Shown here in pieces: positions 30,701 to 42,700 of a stretch of DNA of 64,000 nucleotides; the first letter of the stretch is position 1, and the number at the start of each line of letters is the position of its first letter. The notes under the pieces were generated by a model. It ran no database searches. It saw only the letters and a program-made list of their open reading frames with translations, and had not been told where the DNA came from. The translations under genes and the position numbers were made by a program. Source of the stretch: Melieria omissa (lineage: Eukaryota > Arthropoda > Insecta > Diptera > Ulidiidae); the NCBI GenBank assembly GCA_963971225.1, contig OZ020269.1, positions 23,142,084 through 23,206,083 of the forward strand, given 5' to 3'.

Positions 30701-33700
30701 TGTATGTGTGAATGTGCGCGCATGTTAATAAAGCAAAAAAGCAGATCTCACACGTACGGTTAGCGGTTGAAATAAATGCCAAAATGCTGCAGTTGAGCGT
30801 AAAATTTCACTTTTCAACACAAAGCCAAAGATTTCAGTGTTATTTTCTCTGCTGTTCGGCGTTGCTTTTCCAACCTTTTATTTCATGTATTTTTCATTTA
30901 AGTGACATAAATAAAGCAGCAGCACACAATCGTCGCATTCGAGCAGTGCATTTCGGTGACAATGTTTGCTTTGATATATTACACCAGATGCTGTGTCATT
31001 GATGTGAAAATTAATGCAACTTGCAATGCATTGTGGCACACAAAAGCACACAAGCGGCCTGTGTCTATTGTGAATGGCTGTGTGCTTTGTTGTTGTGTTG
31101 TAAACAGTATTTGGATTGTTGTTTGCATTTTTGTGTCAAGTTTGTGTCTTGAGTTTTTTGTTTGGCGGCCGCATATGGGCCGAGAAAGAAGGACGCACAG
31201 TTTTGTCGAAGCGCTCAAGAATGCTTGGCGTCACAAGGCAGACAATAGACTTAAGCAAAGAACTTGAATTGTGGTGATCATTTACAAATGCTTCAAAGTC
31301 ACATAAAAATGCATTCAAAAAATATATAAAAGAAATTGAAATTGAATGCTTCAAAGTCACATAAAAAAGCATTAACAAAATATCTTTTATAACTGTATTT
31401 GAAAAGTTATTTTTGTAGCAAGGAAATTGTTTCAAGTACAACTGCAAGTCAGACATGAAGACTTGTCAAATTAAGCAAAATTAAGCGAAGCATTAAAATT
31501 TACAAGCAGCGACAATTTGCAGCATTCAAAATTATATAAAAGAAATTGAAAAATTATTTTTGTAGCAAGGAAATTGTTTCAAGTACAACTGCAAGTCAGA
31601 CATGAAGGCTTGACAAGTGAAGCAAAATTAAGCGAAGCATTAAAATTTACAAGCAGAAACTGTATAACTTAAAAAGCTGCCTGTAAATTTTTTCGCAGCA
31701 TTCAAAAAAGATTTAAAAGAAATTGAAAAATTATTATTGTAGCAAGGAAATTGCTTCAAGTACAACTAACATTAAAAATATATCTTTCATACCTGTATTT
31801 TAAAAGTTACATTTGTAGCAAGGAAGTTGTTTCAAGTACAACTAATGCTTCATGTCTGATTTGTCAAATGAAACAAAATAAAGCGAAGCGAAAAAATTTA
31901 CAGGCAGCAATAATTTATGCGGCCCACATGCTATGAAAATATTTCACTAATGTAACCAATCAATTTTCCCTTTCTTGTGCTTGCAAATCTGCCAAAACTG
32001 TGCAAAACATTTGATTTAACTCGCTTAAAACGGCCAAAAATGTCAAACAACACACTCTATCGTTTCTGCTTTTGGCTTTGTTAATTCACGAAAAACCAGC
32101 CAAAAAATGCCATTTCTAACTTTTACCACACTAAACATACACACGAGCGCACAAGCATACAGACAAACCCACATCAGGTGAGAAAAAGAAAGGAATTGCA
32201 GCTAATTGATTTCTTTCCACGTCGCAGCGTAACGCAGCATTGCAGCGCACGCCACAAAACACCTGTTTTTAGCTTTTTTTTTGAAGAGATTAACACACGA
32301 ACAGTGCCCTCCCGCTTCTTCATCACACAAACATGTACATACATACATATGTATTGGTATATATGAAAACACGTACACGCCTTACACGCTTTACACATCA
32401 CTTGAATCACTTGGCCACGCCAAGAACGCGCACCGAGGCAATCAGTAGAAAGCGGCAAACGAATAAAATAGTAAAAGAAGCAATAGTCAGTCAACTGGGC
32501 AGCCGGCGGCACAGTTACGAGCAAATCTTTTTCGGTAATTAATTTCTTTTACCGCTCGAGTCACATTGGCTTCCGACTACGCGCGACCGCAGCTCTAATA
32601 ACTCAATTGCCGCTTTTTGTGTTGGCCATTCGATCGTTGTGAACATTGCGAATAGCCGCCAGCTTCGTTTGCACTTGTGAGCTTTACTGTCATTATTCTC
32701 GCTCGCACTGTTGTTGCTCGCATAACTGTAATCATTGTGCAGCAGTATTTACTTTTCATTAATTCGCTCGACTATTTCGTCTGTCGGTTTTTCAGTTGGC
32801 AATTGCCAATAAATCAACAAACAGCAAAATAGCAAAATACCAAAGCGCCATTTAACTAAATAAAATTGACCTACAAAAATGTAGATTTTCGGCTTTTTTT
32901 TTCAAATAACTTTTGTATTCGTTTTTCTATTTAGCCAACTGACTACTCCACTTTCAATTGTTGCGCAGTGCCGTGTCGAATGCTCATTAGCAAACAGGCG
33001 TTAACGATAACATGAACCAAATGTGCCTTTTACTGCTAAAAAGTGAAATGTAACACAAGTTTCGATTTCAAAGGCCACTTTCAAAGTTAGGTTTTATGAA
33101 TTCTAGAAGTGCTGCTTGCAAAAGAAAGCATTTAGTTTTATATTTATGTAAACTATTTTGAAGAAATTTTTTTTTGTTGAAAAGTGTGAAAGAAAGATTA
33201 CTTAAGATTAAAAACAAAAAATTATTAAATTGGTTTAAAATTTTTTAGTTGTGGGTATTAATTATCTTGAATGGGAGTGAAAAATAGGATTAAGTAGGAT
33301 TCGTTAGTTGGGAATTCGTCAAAGCAGACTACTTAAGTAGGTAAGTGAGTTATGTGGGTGCCTTTAAAGAAACGCCTGTAAGACACATTGTGATGGATTA
33401 AGCCACTTAATCGGGGTTCCTTTTTGTTTCTTATATGAAAAGAATAAGTATTCAGATAAATCGACCATCCTCCTGGACAAGTGGAAGGACCGGATTAAGT
33501 GGCTCCTTTCACTTGACATCACACACCTTATAGGTTTGACTGTGCCCCTTCTTCGGAGATAGCCACATAACTACTTAACCTAATGACCTAAGTAGCTTTT
33601 CAGTTTTTGTATTATACCACAAGTCAGATAGTCATTGATTTTGAAGAATGAATCATAAATTCGAATACCGATGCAAACAAACCTACATTTAAAATCTACT

Positions 33701-36700
33701 TTTTGGCAGAGGCTAAATTAGATTAGATTAGGTTAGATTATAATAAGAACTATTGTGTCGAATCCATTATTCTTTCTGGAGGAGATGAACCTCCAATATT
33801 GTCTAGTAACTCCTTGATTTTTTCCCAAATCGATTTCAGACAGCTCTTTCGTTTGAACCAGTTCCCTTCCCAATATAGACTTTCTTACGTGTAAAAGAGC
33901 CTGTTTCATTCATTCATTATAATGTTGCCAGATGTTTCTTCATCTTCCAAGCAGAATCTGCATAGTTCGCTATCTAAAGTTCTCAGTCGCGCTTTATGCA
34001 TATTTAACAGACAATGCCAGCCTAGGATCAGAAAAAAATTTACTTCTGAAAAATAATTACTTTTGAAAAAGCACCCAGCTCAATGCAACTTTTTGTGTTC
34101 CAACTGCACACTATGTGCTCCGCTGTCCCGGCATCTTTCAGACATACCCTACAAGTTTTATCCATAAGAAGATTTGGTCGTTTGAGATACCACCTGCGGT
34201 TCTTATGTATCATTATCATAATGGCAGTCAACCATCTTAGGCTTCTCTGGTCTAAGCTAAGATCCTATCTACAGGGTAGGCCATTTAAAGTGGAAGCATT
34301 TTTTGTTTTTGAAAAAAAAGAGGAAAAACATTTTTTTTTTTCATCTCGATATTCATTTATTTTGGTCCAAGGAGAAATTTTCTAGTTAGTTTTTGAAAAT
34401 GATATCGCGTAAATGGCCACCATTGGCTTTGGCCGCAAAATGTGCCCTTTTTTCGGCATTTTCCATCACTTTTGCCAGTGTATCGGCCGATATGGCTCTT
34501 ATTTCGCGGCGTATGTTGGCTCTGAGTTGAGCTAGTGTCCTTGGCTTGTTGGTGTATACCTTGGACTTCAAGTAGCCCCATAAAAAAAAAGTCTGGCGGC
34601 GTCAAATCGGGTGATCTCGGTGGCCACTCATAATCGCCTTTTTTCGATATGATTCGGCCGGGGAACAATGGCCGCAATAAATCGATGGTTTTTGGAGTTC
34701 TTTTGGAGTGTACTGTTCCATGGTATAAATTGTCTTGGAATGACGCTTCCAACGCGCTATGTCATTAGTCGATCTGACAGCTCTGTCAAAAGTTATAGGG
34801 TTACCAGATGCTTCTACTTTCAATGGCCTACCCTGTAGTTTCTATGCCCAACAGTTTCCTAAAAATAGTCCCAGGAGATCTGAAAATGGTTGCTCTTTCA
34901 TTTTCTCAGATAAAACGAATCTATTCATCTTTCTACTGTGGAACAGCTGAAACCAAATCAAGGCTTCGGTATCCTAAAGCCATTGTCAGAATCCTCTTGA
35001 ATACATCTTTCTACATGCAAAAATTCCGTCTACTCCGTTTCAATGCATCCTATGATCTTCTTCTTGACTGGCACGACAGACCTATACCGCGACTATGGCC
35101 TAGCTACCCGCACCCATCCGTGTTGTGCGTGCAAATTTTTTACAAGGTTGGAAGGGACCTACAGCTTTATGCCGATTCCGAACGGCGAGTTGTAAATAAA
35201 CTGAAGAAATAATATACTTCTCGAAACGCGGATAGCGTTAAGAGACAAAAAAAAGCTTAACCTAACCTAATAACTTATCACATAAAAATCAATGATTCAG
35301 CTAAATCATCTATTTGCAGTCACTATTTTATATAATCAAAGACGGAACAATACATTACTCGAGCGTAGAATCAAACGGAAAAACCTAACCTAACGTATCA
35401 TTTAAAGTGCTTAAAAATGTTGGCCATAATGTTTTTCCACATGGATCTTAAATCTGATTTGAATTATAGTAGTTGTTTCTGTTAAGTAGAAAGATTCAAC
35501 TCCGGAAAATTCAACTAGCATGCAACCATTTGAGTATCCATGTTCTCAGAGCTAAAATTATGTCGCATCTCTTTCGGAGAACATTTTTTATTTGCTGAGG
35601 CCATAAAAGTAAGCCGGAGTAACAAATAGATACTTAAACTTATACAGTCTATGAATAATTTTCCATGAAAAATAAAATTGATTCAAATTCTGTTATTTGT
35701 ACTCAAAAAGGTGCACAATTTTTGATAGGTGCCTTAATTGATTTATTTTTTTTATTCTACTGAAAATTTTCTTATATTTTTTTACACCTAAAGCACTTTT
35801 AAATTCAAATAAATCGCAACGTAATTAAGCACAATTAAACCAAAGTCTTCCTTATTGCTACACCACCTACGTGCTGCGAACATTCACCCAATTCATGTGC
35901 CACGCCAACAGAAATGACGTTGCACATGTCACCCGGCGCACACTACACACATACATACATACATATTCGTATGTGACAATGGCTGCCTACCGCAACACGC
36001 ATTACATAATAGCAAAGTTTCTTACAAAGCCATCGAGTCGAAAAACAAACTGTTGGATACGTGTATACAATTCAAATTAATAAAAACAAATCACAAGCAC
36101 AATATTTCATAATCGAAAGGCAAAGCAAAAGTAGAAGCAGCGAGTAATTACTGTCGCCTGGCATATTAAACACCCAAAACACAGCGCGGCACATGTGTCG
36201 TAAATGTTGACTGCGGGCGAAATTGCCGCACCGTTAGACAGTTTGGTGGCTGGTTCACGCTTTTCCGATTTCGGCGCACACGTTGCAGGGCTTTTGCTTC
36301 GTTACAGCTAAGCGATTTGGCGTCGAAGGAAGTTGCCACTTTGACGTGTGTGGAGCGTTGAGCGAAATAGAAAGTGATTTTATGTTAGTGCTGTAGGTCG
36401 CAAGAGTTGGCAGCGCTGCGGACTGTCAGCGCTCTACGGCGTCTAAAACTCAGCCAAGTGTAGTTAAGTGTTGTGGTTGTCTGCAGCGTTTTATTTGCAA
36501 CATACATACACACATACTTGGTACTTATTCGTATTAATTAAGCCAAGCAGCGGAACTAATGTGTGTGTATGATTTGACAATAGCACACCAATTTCATTGT
36601 TGTTGTTGTTGAAAACAGAAAAACTGTTGGCCAATGAACTTTTTGCAATGTACCAACAGCAACGATTTCGTTATAATCATAAAATATTTGAAAAAGGAAA

Positions 36701-39700
36701 TCACTCATGTCTGTGTGTGGAAAATTTAGTTAAGTGTTTGCAAAATTTCATTTATGCCAAATAAATTCATTATGATAGCTTTTGTTTTTATGCTGCTACT
36801 GTTTTTTGTTTTGAAAATATTGTAAAAAATAATAATAATAATTTAGTTTTCAAACACATAAATCATAGTGTTACGAAAATACGTAAGACTTAAGCCACAA
36901 ACTTCCGACATGAATTTTCGCAACGCCATGTTGCACTGCGCCCGAAAGTAAAAGCATTAGCTGGCATAATCGGACGATTTTGGTTGTTGTCTGAATTCGG
37001 TACACTTTTTCTTTAATGTATTTTTTGAAACTTGTTTGTTGTGTTTTTCTTTTTTTCAACAGCAAACAAATATTGCGGCCATTTATATTTCTCAATAGTT
37101 TCACGCGATTTTCAAGCAAATATTTGATTCGCTCCATTTGTGAAAACAAAATAACAAAGCAAGACCTACTTGTGAAAGTGTTTCAAGTGTTTTTCTTTTC
37201 ATTTTCAGTTTTGTTTTTTTTTTTCTAGCTGGTTTTTCCGCCGCTATTAACGCATAACAATTGACAATTTTCCTTTTAAGCGTTGAATGAAAATGAAATT
37301 GAATTCCAATTGCAGCCAAAACCAGACTTAGGTAAATAAAAATACTTAAATAGCGCATTGCATTTTTTCTGTTCGCCGCTGCAACTCTCGTTTTCTATAT
37401 TGCACTCACTAATGGACATTTTCATCGATAACAATGTTGCTTGCTTTCGTTGTTTTTGTTATTTTTATTGTTGGCTGGCCTTTAGTTAATTTAATTGCTG
37501 TTTACGGTAAAGACCACTTTTACTTTTTACTACGCTTGCACTGGCCGCTTGTTTGTGTCACAATTTATTTGTGTATTTCGAATTTTTTATTGCTTGGACG
37601 AGCTAAAGTTTCATTTTCGTTTTTCAAATACCACAAAGTTTTTTCAAAAGCACACATTGAAATTATTGCTTTCAATTAAATTTTTATATGACTTGAGCAT
37701 TATTCGTTTTTCAATGTAATTTTGTATTTTTTAGTTTACAAATTTATTAATACTTACAATATAAAAGTAGCGTATCAGAACTGAAGATGCTGACGAATAT
37801 GCCCAGAGTTTTATAAACATTAAACCTTAGTATCAAATCTTATTACTGTATTGATTCATTATCATATATTTTTTACTCTTGCAAGTTGAAAGGGAGATGA
37901 AGTGAAAAATGTGCTATAAATTTACTGTCTAAAAAATGTTGTGCACGAATTTGCTCATTCATGTCTTAGCATATAGCTAAATGTGCTGTTCAGTGTTCTG
38001 TGGATCCTAGCCAATTCCAATTCCACCCTTTAGAAGTTCCCTTGTACTTAAGGACTGTACCAGAAAAAATCCGGAAACAAGAAAAAATGCATAGAAAATT
38101 TGCTTTTATAAAACTTAAACTTTTATTTCATTAATTAGTTACATACATTCATTACTTTTAATTTCACATATTTTATTCGTAGATTAATCTTTATTCCTGT
38201 AAAAGCTGCGTACCTTTGCCTTGAGTCCTGCCATTAAGTTCCGCACAGTGGTTTCATCAATAGTCTTAGCCGCCTTATTCCATCTTCTTTTGAAATATTT
38301 AATGTCCTTTGCTGCTCCTCCTTCTTTTTTTAGTTCTCGTTTAATTATAGCCCAGTACCGCTCAATAGGCCTCAACATTGGGGTATTTGGGGGATTGCAA
38401 TCTTTAGCAACAAATTGTATATTATTTGCAGTATACCACTCCACAGTCTTCCTGGCGTAATGGTAAGTTGCTAAATCGGGCCAAAATACTAATGAATCCC
38501 GGTGAGATTTAATAAAAGGCAAAATTCTTTTTTCCAAACATTCTTTGATATAAATTTCTTGGTTAATAGTGCCTTGGGTAATAAAAGAATCGGTTTTCAA
38601 TCCACAAGAGCAAATTGCTTGCCAAACCATGTATTTGGAACCAAATTTTTCAGTTCCTATTTCTTTATATTTTTCCTTGACCTCTCCCTTTTTAGAAGCC
38701 GTGTAAAATTTTTTGCCAGGAAGCTGTTTAAAATCAGACTTACAGTACGTTTCGTCATCCATTAAAACGCAGTCAAATTGTGGTAAACATTTTTCGTATA
38801 ACTTTCTGCAGCGCGTTTTTGCTGCACGTTCCTGCTTTTCAGTTCTCTTTGGTACCTTCTGAGCTACAAATGTTTTCATCCTTCCTTCCTTTTTGTATTT
38901 CTGTATAGTTGATGGCGATACTCTAAATTTTAAGGCCATATCTCTTACAGAAGTGTTTGGGTGTTTCTTGAACTCCTGTAAAACTTCTTTCTGTAAGTCA
39001 GGGAGCTGAAATCCCTTTTTACGGCCAGAACCAGCGGCTCTTTCGACAGTAAAACGTTGTTCATACCTATTTATGACATCATAAACAGTAGATTTGGGTA
39101 AATTAATTTTTTTGGCAATTTCATTTTTCGATAATTGCCTATATTGCTGATAAGTGTGCAAAATAATATTTCGGTTAGCGTTTTCGTTCGACTCCATTTT
39201 AAGTAAAACCCCGTTTAAAATATGAAATTAAATTTAGAAAATATGTATAAGGATTAAAGAATCAGGGCTGAAAATTTGAAAGTTGTCAGACAAAACCTTT
39301 CGTAGTTACAGGTCAAACTGTATTTCCGGATTTTTTCTGGCACAGTCCTTATGTTCCACATATTTCCACTGTTTAAAACTTTTGTCATTCGTGTTTAATG
39401 TCTTTTTTCTTCCACTCTGCCGACGTCACTCACAGTCCTCTTTCCAAGATATCGTAATGTAAGTTTAAAGTATTTATGTGCCATAGCCAATTATTTGGAA
39501 CCCATACGAGAGCACCTTAAGTTTAAATCTCTACTCTATCCAAACCAACTAGAAAATACTTTTCTTTCAGTGACTGCCCGTTTAACAGGCAATGACAACA
39601 GTCTAAGCACAATTACCTTTGTCTAAATGCTCAAATCAACAATCAAAATCAAACGACAAACTGTAGGATTTTTCCATTTATGGCGAAGAGTTAATGAGGT

Positions 39701-42700
39701 TTCCACAATACATTTTGATTTGCTTCGTACAAACCCAAAAGTTATAACAACCTCACAATTTCGTTTGTATGAGAGACGCCATCTGGTAGTGAATTTTTTA
39801 ACTTTAATTTTGTATTTTTTGCACTTTGTAAAATTTTTTTAACATATTTGGAATGTATCATCCTTGAGGAAGATGCTGTCAAAATTTTATTGGAAAATTT
39901 CAAGTATTTCGGCTTCTAGAGACATTTATATAACGAGCGGTCAAGGATTCTAGCGGTTAGTCAAAACGTGTTTTTCTCGGAACGCCTTTTTTTTGAAATG
40001 GCGGGGATGATTTAAAAAAAACCATTCATCCGATCTCTCTGCGATTTTGTCACGTCATTCTACATACATTCACTCCGATATGTTAAAAATTTCATATTTT
40101 TTTTAAATGATAAAATCTTCAAAAACAACCATTTTTTACTGTTCTAACTTCCAATGCCTGCCATTTTGTGAGATTCTTATGAAAAAATTCAAATTTACTA
40201 CGGGCGAGAGGTACGTTCATAACACTTCGTTCAATAATGTGTGTGACTGACACATAGATGGCGGCACTAATACTAAATCAATATTTTTTCGAAATTGTGA
40301 ACCTTTTTAGGCTTACTGTCAAAATTATATGTCAATCTGACCATTAGTTTACAAGTTGCAGTGCTTTAAGTGACACTACTTTTGAGTTTTCAAAAAAAAT
40401 GAATTCAAAGCAATTCCGTGTGCTGATTTATCATTGTTTTTTAATGAAAAAAAATACTGTTCAATGCCAGGAATGGCTTGAAAAACATTATTCGGACTCT
40501 GCTCCATCAAAAAGAACCATTTGTTATTGGTATTCCGAATTCAAACGTGGTCGTACAGACACCGATGACATTCCATCTACTGGACGGCCAAATGACGCTG
40601 TTATTCCGGAAAACGTTGAAAAAACACTGAAAATCATTATGTCCGACCGTAAAGTGAAAGTGGGGGAGATTGCTGACATTCTAAAGATATCAGCAGGCAG
40701 TGTACACACCATAATACACAAACATTTGGTTATGAAAAAGGTGTTTTCGAAATGGGTGCCGCTTTTGCTCACACCGGAGCAAAAAAAACAACGAATCGAT
40801 GATTCAAAGAGCTGTTTGGGCATGTTTACGGGCAACAAGTCGGAGTTTTTGCGTCGGTACATCACAATGGATGAAACATGGATCCACCATTTCACTCCAG
40901 AGTCAAATCGGCAGTCTGCTGAGTGTCATGCAACCGGTGAAAGCCGCCCAAAGCGTCCAAAGGCACAAACATCGGCTGTCAAGGTTATGGCGTCAGTATT
41001 TTGGGATGTGCACGGAATAATATTTATCGACTATCTTGAGAAAGGGAAAACAATCAATAGCGACTATTATATAGCGTTGTTGGAACGTTTGAAAGAAGAA
41101 ATCGCGATTAAGCGGCCCCATATGAAGAAGAAAAAAGTTTTGTTTCACCAAGAAAATGCACCGTGTCACAAGTCGATGAAAACGATGGCAAAAATGCATG
41201 AATTGGGTTTCGAATTGCTTCCTCATCCCCCGTATTCTCCAGATCTGGCCCCCAGCGACTACTGGCTCTTCGCAGACCTCAAAAAGATGCTCCGTGGTAA
41301 GAGATTTGGCTCAAATGATGAAGTAATCGCCGAAACTAACGCCTATTTTGAAGGCAAAGAAAAATCGTTCTGCAAAGGCGGTATCGAAAGATTGGAAAAG
41401 CATTGGAATGATTGTATCTCCCTAAAAGGGGACTATGTTGATGAATAAAAACGAATTTTGGCAAAAAAAATGTGTTTTAATTAGTTAGTCACACACATTA
41501 TTGAACGAAGGTTACTGATTAAGAATTTCTTTGAAATTTATGTTTCAGATAATCCTGTGACTCAAAACCATCCCCGCCAGCTGGCCATGATGCGGCAGAA
41601 GCCGTGTCTTTAATCGAAAAAAAAGTGTTTGAAAAAATTAAAAAAAAATTTTTTTTTTATTTTTGTACCATAACAATGAATAAATTAAAGTGGAATATCT
41701 TTTTTTGACAATTCCTCGTATTCACAAAGGAAATAATTTCTGAAGAATGTCCATTTTTCCTGTCCGCGCATGAGAATGACCCCTTAATATAGCTCCCAAT
41801 CGTTGAATAAATCAATGCAATCGGTTTAGTGGTTTCCGGGACACGATATCTCCACGCTTACTTTAATTAATTACTGATTTGGTATGGCAGACCCTTTGAG
41901 AGTTGGAGACAGGAATTAGTCTTAGAATATGTATGGAAGAAAACATCAAAAATAAATCTGGTTTGATCTTACATTTAATACATCTGGAGCCAACCTGAGA
42001 GCACAGGAGCCCATTTTATAAAACCGGTAATTTAGTATGGGAGTATGTATGTAAGTGCAGAGGTGCATGCGATACTTGAGGCGATGAACTTTGTGATAGA
42101 GAGTAGGTGGAGAGGCAGTTCTATCTGTGTCTGTAGCGACAACCAAGCTGCGCTTATGGCCTTGGCCCTCTAACCAGTTCTATGCTAGTCAAGTCCAAAT
42201 CCAGGATCAGGACCAAATCAATGCAAATCCAGGCGACCCCATGATCTATCAAGGTTTCTTCGTAAATCAGGAAGATTTAAAGCATATTAACAGGGAACAA
42301 GAAGTCGTAGTACAATGGACGTATAATTGTCTGAGTGCTGCGCTTGCTAAATCGTTCCGACAAGGGGAAAAAATTAAAAAAACAAAATTATGTATGTAAG
42401 TATGTTCGAAAGAAGTGTTTAGAAGAAAAAATTAGTGGTGATCAGTCACAGATTTTAATCCCCTAAGCAAGAGCGCACACAGAGGGTTTTTGGGGTTTAA
42501 ATAACCAAAATACAAAAATTGGTGGTACAAAATATGTGGTATTGGGCGCAAAAGTTTTACTCAAAACCCCCAAAATTAAAGCCTGTGTGCGCCACTGTCT
42601 CAATTTGGGCAATTACTGAACAGCTGTGATGCAATTTGTTGAGTTTCCAAGCACTTTTGTGAATTTTGACCTCGATGCGATGAAACTTAACCCCATTCTT

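Noticed and set aside
35261..35278. AACCTAACCTAA as a telomere-type repeat
   Set aside because: Diptera lack the TTAGG telomere repeat, and these runs are short and lie beside transposon remnants.
37434..37679. 81-codon hydrophobic frame as a small membrane protein
   Set aside because: T-rich intronic DNA readily gives Phe/Leu/Ile-rich frames; no start context or family resemblance.
39940..41900. An older transposon around the mariner at 40222
   Set aside because: The GGCGGGGATG blocks on both sides (near 40001 and 41570) look related, but I could not find ends, a target duplication or coding remains.
42127..42399. 90-codon open frame as a gene
   Set aside because: Starts inside the LINE RNase H scrap in another frame and has no recognisable product or splice context.
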